Shown: in pieces, positions 5,495 through 8,399 of the stretch
Layout: each line of letters begins with the position of its first letter
Position numbering within the stretch: position 1 is the stretch's first letter
Assembly: GCA_002297185.1 (NCBI GenBank)
Contig: DBJV01000016.1
Coordinates: 1-8,399, forward strand
Direction of reading: 5' to 3'
From: Christensenella sp. UBA767
Lineage (GTDB): Bacteria > Bacillota > Clostridia > Christensenellales > CAG-917
Length of the DNA: 8,399 nucleotides
Made by a program: the position numbers and the translations under genes
Notes under the pieces: generated by a model
Database searches by the model: none
Seen by the model: the letters and a program-made list of their open reading frames with translations, nothing else
What the model was told of the DNA's origin: nothing

Positions 5495-5969
5495 CATACC
5501 AAATACCCAACACAGCACCAAATTCCGAACGAATTCGGGTTTCGTCAATATCGACTACATAGGTGTCGGCGATGCTCAAAAGTTTTTTGCGTGCGCGGAC
5601 AACGGGAGTTTTGTCGTAAGAGCCACTGCCATCCGAAATATACGCTTTCATATGGATTGGACCGCATTTGATTTTGACGTCGATATTGCCGACTGTTTTG
5701 GCACGCTTAAAGCCGAAGAATGGCAATTTTTCGTCAATGGCAAAGAGTTTTGCGCCGTATGCGTCGTTGACCTCAAAGTACGTTGTGAAAAACTTTTTGA
5801 GTTCCGCTTGGACACGCAAAAGCGGCTTATCGTTTTTGTCGAACAGCACGACGTTGGACATGATTCTGTCAAACTGACGGACGGCAAAGAATACGACCGC
5901 ATCGTTTTCGTCCGTGATTTTGAATTTGTCGCCGACGGTGAAATACTTTTGTTTGATGATTATCCTCAT
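5466..5969 (-). CDS. LURP-one-related (YxjI-like) family protein
   Basis: A 167-aa soluble protein of the LURP-one-related family, which has a tubby-like beta-barrel fold; bacterial members have no established biochemical role. Family features: the N-terminal IKQKYFTVGDKFKITDE (4-21), a short central beta-strand repeat with FDKNDKPLLRV (43-53), and the C-terminal RARKKLLSIADTYVVDID (125-142), matching the F-S-x-x-D-T-Y-x-V-x-I region. There is no signal peptide or membrane helix. The reading frame stays open up to 6137, but the ATG at 5969 has AGGAGG 5 nt upstream and gives the family-typical N-terminus, so it is chosen; the longer version would overlap folK. The last codons (VKHSKTH and stop) lie in the right arm of the foldback element at 5342-5494, so the natural 3' end may have been replaced. 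Confidence 0.78.
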   Translation of the reverse strand: MRIIIKQKYFTVGDKFKITDENDAVVFFAVRQFDRIMSNVVLFDKNDKPLLRVQAELKKFFTTYFEVNDAYGAKLFAIDEKLPFFGFKRAKTVGNIDVKIKCGPIHMKAYISDGSGSYDKTPVVRARKKLLSIADTYVVDIDETRIRSEFGAVLGIWYDLVKHSKTH

Positions 5970-6014
5970 AGTTTCCTCCTCGTTTTTGAACACAATGTGT
6001 TTTATTACACTTCT

Positions 6015-6023
6015 ATGATAACA
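6015..6023 (-). promoter_or_regulatory. Candidate extended -10 promoter of the LURP-one gene
   Basis: TGTTATCAT on the minus strand fits TG-N-TATAAT at five of six -10 positions and lies about 45 bp upstream of the ATG. An alternative is TTGACA (6063-6068) with a 17-bp spacer and TATTGC (6040-6045), whose -35 overlaps the folB-folK stop codon. No intrinsic terminator separates the folate operon from this gene, so read-through is possible. Confidence 0.4.
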
Positions 6024-6045
6024 TATGTGGATAATATGCGCAATA

Positions 6046-6071
6046 GTCAATTGATTTGAGACTGTCAATTG
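6046..6071. repeat. Paired GTCAATTG boxes after the folate operon
   Basis: GTCAATTG occurs at 6046-6053 and again at 6064-6071, 18 bp apart. Each contains the palindrome CAATTG, so they can be read as direct repeats or pair as a weak 7-bp hairpin. They overlap the alternative promoter of the LURP-one gene. They may be an operator or chance. Confidence 0.3.
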
Positions 6072-6883
6072 CTTTTTAGCGTGTGATACATCTCGGACAC
6101 ACGACGTTTTAGTAACGGGTGAACTTTGTTGGGGCACAGTTCACAAAGCGGCGCAAGTACGAAATCGCGATTTTGCATGTCGGGATGAGGAACGCAAAGG
6201 TCGTCGTCCTCGATAATCAAATCGTCGTAGAATAATATGTCGATGTCGAGGGTGCGGTTGCCCCAATGCTCGCTGCGGACACGGTCGCCGTCCTTTTCTA
6301 TTTGCATAACGATATTCAGCAACTCGTGCGGAGCATATAAAGTCTTGCACTTCACCGCGCTGTTGACAAAGGTCTCGGTTGCGACGTTGCCGTAGGGTGC
6401 GGATTGGATTCTCATGCTTTCTTTGACGTCCTTGAAATTGTCGTCGGACTTCAATCTGTCCATTGCAAAATCAAGGTATGCGTTGCGGTCGCCAATATTG
6501 GAGCCGAGCGCAAGATACGCCTCATGCCATAAAAGTTCCGTGCTTACGGCGACGTAATCGAACACGCCACTCATTGGTGCGTCGGGTTTTTTGACGGTGA
6601 GTTTTACACCGCTTGCAAGGGGATAGTTTTTAAGCAATAATGACGCGCCTCGTTTGGCAAGGTTTTCTATCAAATCAAAGCAGTTGTTTTCACAAAAGGA
6701 CTTTAAAGTCTTTTTTACGGCGCTATAACTTATGGTTTGCGTCAAATCGTCGTTTTTGGCGCACTTGGAAAAATCCGTGTAAATCTCTGCCGTAAACAAA
6801 AATCTTTGCGGATTTATCTTCTCTTCTGGATTGACTCCGTGGCAGGCTGTTACTTCAAAATCTTTCAAAATTATAACGTCCAT
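6065..6883 (-). CDS. folB-folK: Bifunctional dihydroneopterin aldolase / HPPK (FolB-FolK fusion)
   Basis: Two consecutive folate steps in one 272-aa cytosolic protein. Residues 1-117 are dihydroneopterin aldolase (FolB), which cleaves 7,8-dihydroneopterin to 6-hydroxymethyl-dihydropterin and glycolaldehyde; by alignment with S. aureus DHNA, Glu21, Tyr53, Glu73 and Lys98/99 match the active site. Residues 122-272 are HPPK (FolK), which pyrophosphorylates that product with ATP; LALGSNIGDR (124-133) and NRTLDIDILFYD (209-220) carry the Mg-binding Asp213 and Asp215. There is almost no linker. FolK usually has WGPR before TLD; here it is WGNR (207-210). The start is one base past the folP stop, with AAGGTG as SD, so translation is probably coupled. 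It is last in folE-folP-folB/K. Such fusions are known in Bacillota, making the call secure. Confidence 0.95.
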   Translation of the reverse strand: MDVIILKDFEVTACHGVNPEEKINPQRFLFTAEIYTDFSKCAKNDDLTQTISYSAVKKTLKSFCENNCFDLIENLAKRGASLLLKNYPLASGVKLTVKKPDAPMSGVFDYVAVSTELLWHEAYLALGSNIGDRNAYLDFAMDRLKSDDNFKDVKESMRIQSAPYGNVATETFVNSAVKCKTLYAPHELLNIVMQIEKDGDRVRSEHWGNRTLDIDILFYDDLIIEDDDLCVPHPDMQNRDFVLAPLCELCPNKVHPLLKRRVSEMYHTLKSN

Positions 6884-6884
6884 A

Positions 6885-7688
6885 TCACACCTTCGAGTAG
6901 CACTTGATTACCATTGCGTTTTCCTTGACGTCGTGTACGCGCACGAACAGTACGCCTTGCTTTACGGCAAGTGCGGTGCTATCGAGCGTTGCAGAAAGTC
7001 TGCCGCCCACTTCGCCGCCGAACATGGATTTGCGTGATGTGCCGAGCAAGAACGGATACTCGTCAAACATGTCGATGAGTTTGTCGTAACCGTTCAAAAG
7101 TTGCCAGTCCTCATCGTTGTTTTTGTTGAAACCGATTCCACCGTCGAGCAAGATTTTGTTTTTATCAACACCGCATTTCAACAGTTTGTCGATAGCAGCG
7201 GCAAGCCCCGTTTCCTTGTCCAAAAACAAGTCCTTGATTTTGCTATCGCGCCTGTCGTGCATAACGCAAACGGACGCGCCTTTTTCGGCGATAACTTGCG
7301 CCATACCGTCGTATTTCAAACAACTTACGTCGTTTATCATATCTGCGCCTGCATCGATTGCGCTTGCGGCGACATCGGGATAAAAAGTATCCACGCTTAT
7401 GGGCATATCGGGAAATTGCGCGCGGATTTGCTCAATTACGGGCAACACCCTTGACATCTCTTCCAAGGAGCCGACTTTGGCTGCGCCCGGTCTTGTGGAT
7501 TGTCCGCCGACGTCTATAATCTCTGCGCCTTGTTCGATAAACTTTCTTGCCGTTTCAACCGCATCGAAACGGTGTCTGCTGCCCTCGTAAAAACTGTCGG
7601 GCGTGGCGTTGAGAATTGCCATAACGTGCGTTCCGCTCGAAAAAACTTTGTCCCTTACGTGCAAATCGTAAACTTTCTCCCCTCTCAT
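6885..7688 (-). CDS. folP: Dihydropteroate synthase
   Basis: Condenses 6-hydroxymethyl-dihydropterin pyrophosphate with p-aminobenzoate to give dihydropteroate; the target of sulfonamides. The 267-aa TIM barrel is normal length. Signatures: ILNATPDSF (25-33, Asn27), IDVGGQSTRPGA (58-69), SVDTF (98-102, Asp100), INDVS (118-122, Asn119), GTSRKS (216-221, Lys220) and VRVHDV (249-254, Arg250 and His252), all equivalent to E. coli substrate-binding residues. The usual DPG-I-GF motif reads DGGIGF (182-187), a Pro-to-Gly change. No insertion typical of Sul resistance enzymes is seen in the STRPG loop. Its ATG overlaps the folE stop as ATGA, and GGAGG lies just upstream, inside the end of folE. Its own stop is one base before folB-folK. 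Confidence 0.96.
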   Translation of the reverse strand: MRGEKVYDLHVRDKVFSSGTHVMAILNATPDSFYEGSRHRFDAVETARKFIEQGAEIIDVGGQSTRPGAAKVGSLEEMSRVLPVIEQIRAQFPDMPISVDTFYPDVAASAIDAGADMINDVSCLKYDGMAQVIAEKGASVCVMHDRRDSKIKDLFLDKETGLAAAIDKLLKCGVDKNKILLDGGIGFNKNNDEDWQLLNGYDKLIDMFDEYPFLLGTSRKSMFGGEVGGRLSATLDSTALAVKQGVLFVRVHDVKENAMVIKCYSKV

Positions 7689-8242
7689 TTTGCGCCTCCG
7701 AGTATCATTGCCTTGACAGTATCGTCGATTTCGCCTCTTACGGCGTAAGTGAGGGTGTTGGAGCCGACTTTCTTCACTCCGCGTGCGGTCATGCAGGTAT
7801 GCTGCGCCTCGATAACTACGATAACGCCCTTGGGAGAAAGTTCCTCGTATATTGCATTCGCAATCTGCGCATTGAGTCGCTCTTGAAGTTGCAACCTTTT
7901 GGCATAAACGTCAACTACCCTTGCAAGTTTGGAAAGTCCGACGACTTTGCCGTTTGGAACGTATGCGATATGCACCTTGCCAAAAAACGGCATGAGGTGA
8001 TGCTCGCAAGTTGATGAAAAATCAATATCTCGCTCTACAACAATCGCGCTACCGACCTCGTCAAAGGTCTTGGACAAATGCCCCGATACGCTCTCGTCGT
8101 ATCCTGCCGTAAGTTCTTCGAGCATACGGGCAACTCTGTCGGGAGTTTCTTTAAGCCCCTCTCTATCGGGATTTTCGCCTATTGCGACGAGAATATCTTT
8201 TACTGCGGCTTGTATCTTTTGTTTGTCAATGGTTCTACTCAT
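7685..8242 (-). CDS. folE: GTP cyclohydrolase I
   Basis: Converts GTP to 7,8-dihydroneopterin triphosphate and formate, the first committed step of folate synthesis; a cytosolic Zn2+ enzyme forming decamers. Signatures: the EGLKETPDRVARM region (28-40), CEHHLMPF (79-86), GLSKLARVVD (102-111), LQERLNAQIA (119-128) and HTCMTARGV (148-156). The zinc ligands Cys79, His82 and Cys150 are all present, so this is the canonical type I enzyme and not the zinc-independent FolE2. An in-frame ATG at 8254 exists, but it lacks an SD and its codons contain the GAGGA that serves the ATG at 8242, so 8242 (185 aa, MSRTIDK) is the chosen start. It is first in the folE-folP-folB/K operon, overlapping folP by 4 nt. 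The leader looks like the edge of a repeat element. Confidence 0.96.
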   Translation of the reverse strand: MSRTIDKQKIQAAVKDILVAIGENPDREGLKETPDRVARMLEELTAGYDESVSGHLSKTFDEVGSAIVVERDIDFSSTCEHHLMPFFGKVHIAYVPNGKVVGLSKLARVVDVYAKRLQLQERLNAQIANAIYEELSPKGVIVVIEAQHTCMTARGVKKVGSNTLTYAVRGEIDDTVKAMILGGAK

Positions 8243-8399
8243 TTTATTCCTCATTCATTAACTGCCATTTTATTTATAAAGTATCGTCGTAACTCCTTTA
8301 ATGCAACTTTCCCCTTTCCTCAAGGTGTTTTCCCTATCGCCGTTCCCCCTCTGCGCTCTGCTTGAGGGAACCCACGACGACCGCGTAGCGGGGGACAAC
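8243..8399 (-). repeat. Repeat-like GC-rich leader upstream of folE (continues past window)
   Basis: No gene is supported here. The 8307-8399 part has an unusual vocabulary: an imperfect hairpin with GTTCCC...CTC (from 8341) against GAGGGAAC (ending 8371), then the small stem CCGC/GCGG near 8380-8391 and GGGGGACAAC at the edge. The 8249-8306 part is AT-rich and ends in the folE SD. The wording resembles dispersed repeats I remember from Clostridia intergenic regions; this is memory only. It probably also holds the folE promoter: TTGCAT (8301-8306), a 17-bp spacer, TACTTT (8278-8283), or alternatively TATAAA (8273-8278). No tetrahydrofolate riboswitch consensus is seen. Confidence 0.4.

Noticed and set aside
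5970..6137. Longer form of the LURP-one protein starting at 6137
   Set aside because: It would overlap the end of folB-folK; AGGAGG next to the ATG at 5969 and the family N-terminus favour the short form.
6885..7688. Acquired sulfonamide-resistant dihydropteroate synthase (Sul type)
   Set aside because: It lies in a native, translationally coupled folate operon and lacks the insertion near the STRPG loop seen in Sul enzymes.
8243..8254. Upstream ATG of folE at 8254
   Set aside because: It has no SD, and its codons contain the GAGGA that fits the ATG at 8242.
8249..8312. Short minus-strand reading frame ending KMAVNE within the folE leader
   Set aside because: It is under 25 codons with no start signal; more likely part of the repeat-like leader than a gene.
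8243..8399. Tetrahydrofolate riboswitch upstream of folE
   Set aside because: Such switches often precede folate genes, but none of the conserved THF aptamer blocks can be found on the minus strand here.

Overview
The window looks like chromosomal DNA from a low- to mid-GC Bacillota, most likely an uncultured Clostridia-type anaerobe. The reasons are the strong AGGAGG-type ribosome binding sites, TTGACA/TATAAT promoters, A/U-tract terminators, a TPP riboswitch, a ThiT-type (ECF) thiamine transporter and a ThiN-type thiamine kinase. No rRNA, tRNA, CRISPR array, transposase or phage gene is visible. The content is mostly housekeeping metabolism and transport.

Layout. (1) 1-884, minus: a serine alpha/beta hydrolase of the monoglyceride lipase/lysophospholipase type, cut by the left edge of the window. 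(2) 885-983: a compact divergent promoter region. (3) 984-1586, plus: thiamine pyrophosphokinase, probably translated from a leaderless mRNA. (4) 1587-1914: no gene, but a bidirectional terminator, an imperfect inverted repeat and a 95-bp dispersed-type repeat. (5) 1915-3087, minus: a thiamine transporter ThiT fused to an extra N-terminal membrane domain, behind a promoter and TPP riboswitch at 3150-3253. (6) 3365-3997, plus: mechanosensitive channel MscL with a long alanine-rich cytoplasmic segment. (7) 4120-5241, plus: a Ca2+/cation antiporter. (8) 5242-5465: a terminator and then a strikingly structured foldback element that runs into the next gene. (9) 5466-5969, minus: a LURP-one-related protein. 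(10) 6065-8242, minus: a tight folate operon folE-folP-folB/folK. (11) 8243-8399: a GC-rich repeat-like leader upstream of folE.

How the genes work together. ThiT imports thiamine and ThiN converts it to TPP; TPP then shuts down ThiT through the riboswitch, so uptake is feedback-controlled while the kinase shows no visible TPP control. The two genes converge on one shared terminator zone. FolE, FolP and FolB-FolK cover most steps from GTP to dihydropteroate (7,8-dihydroneopterin triphosphate dephosphorylation, pABA synthesis and FolC are not here). MscL and the cation exchanger are separate single-gene units, each with its own start signals and terminator.

The most unusual item is the foldback at 5342-5494. 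It has about 25 bp of outer pairing, interrupted by small internal loops, enclosing a chain of four short hairpins. I do not recognise it as a known RNA or element family. Its right arm supplies the last codons and stop of the LURP-one gene.
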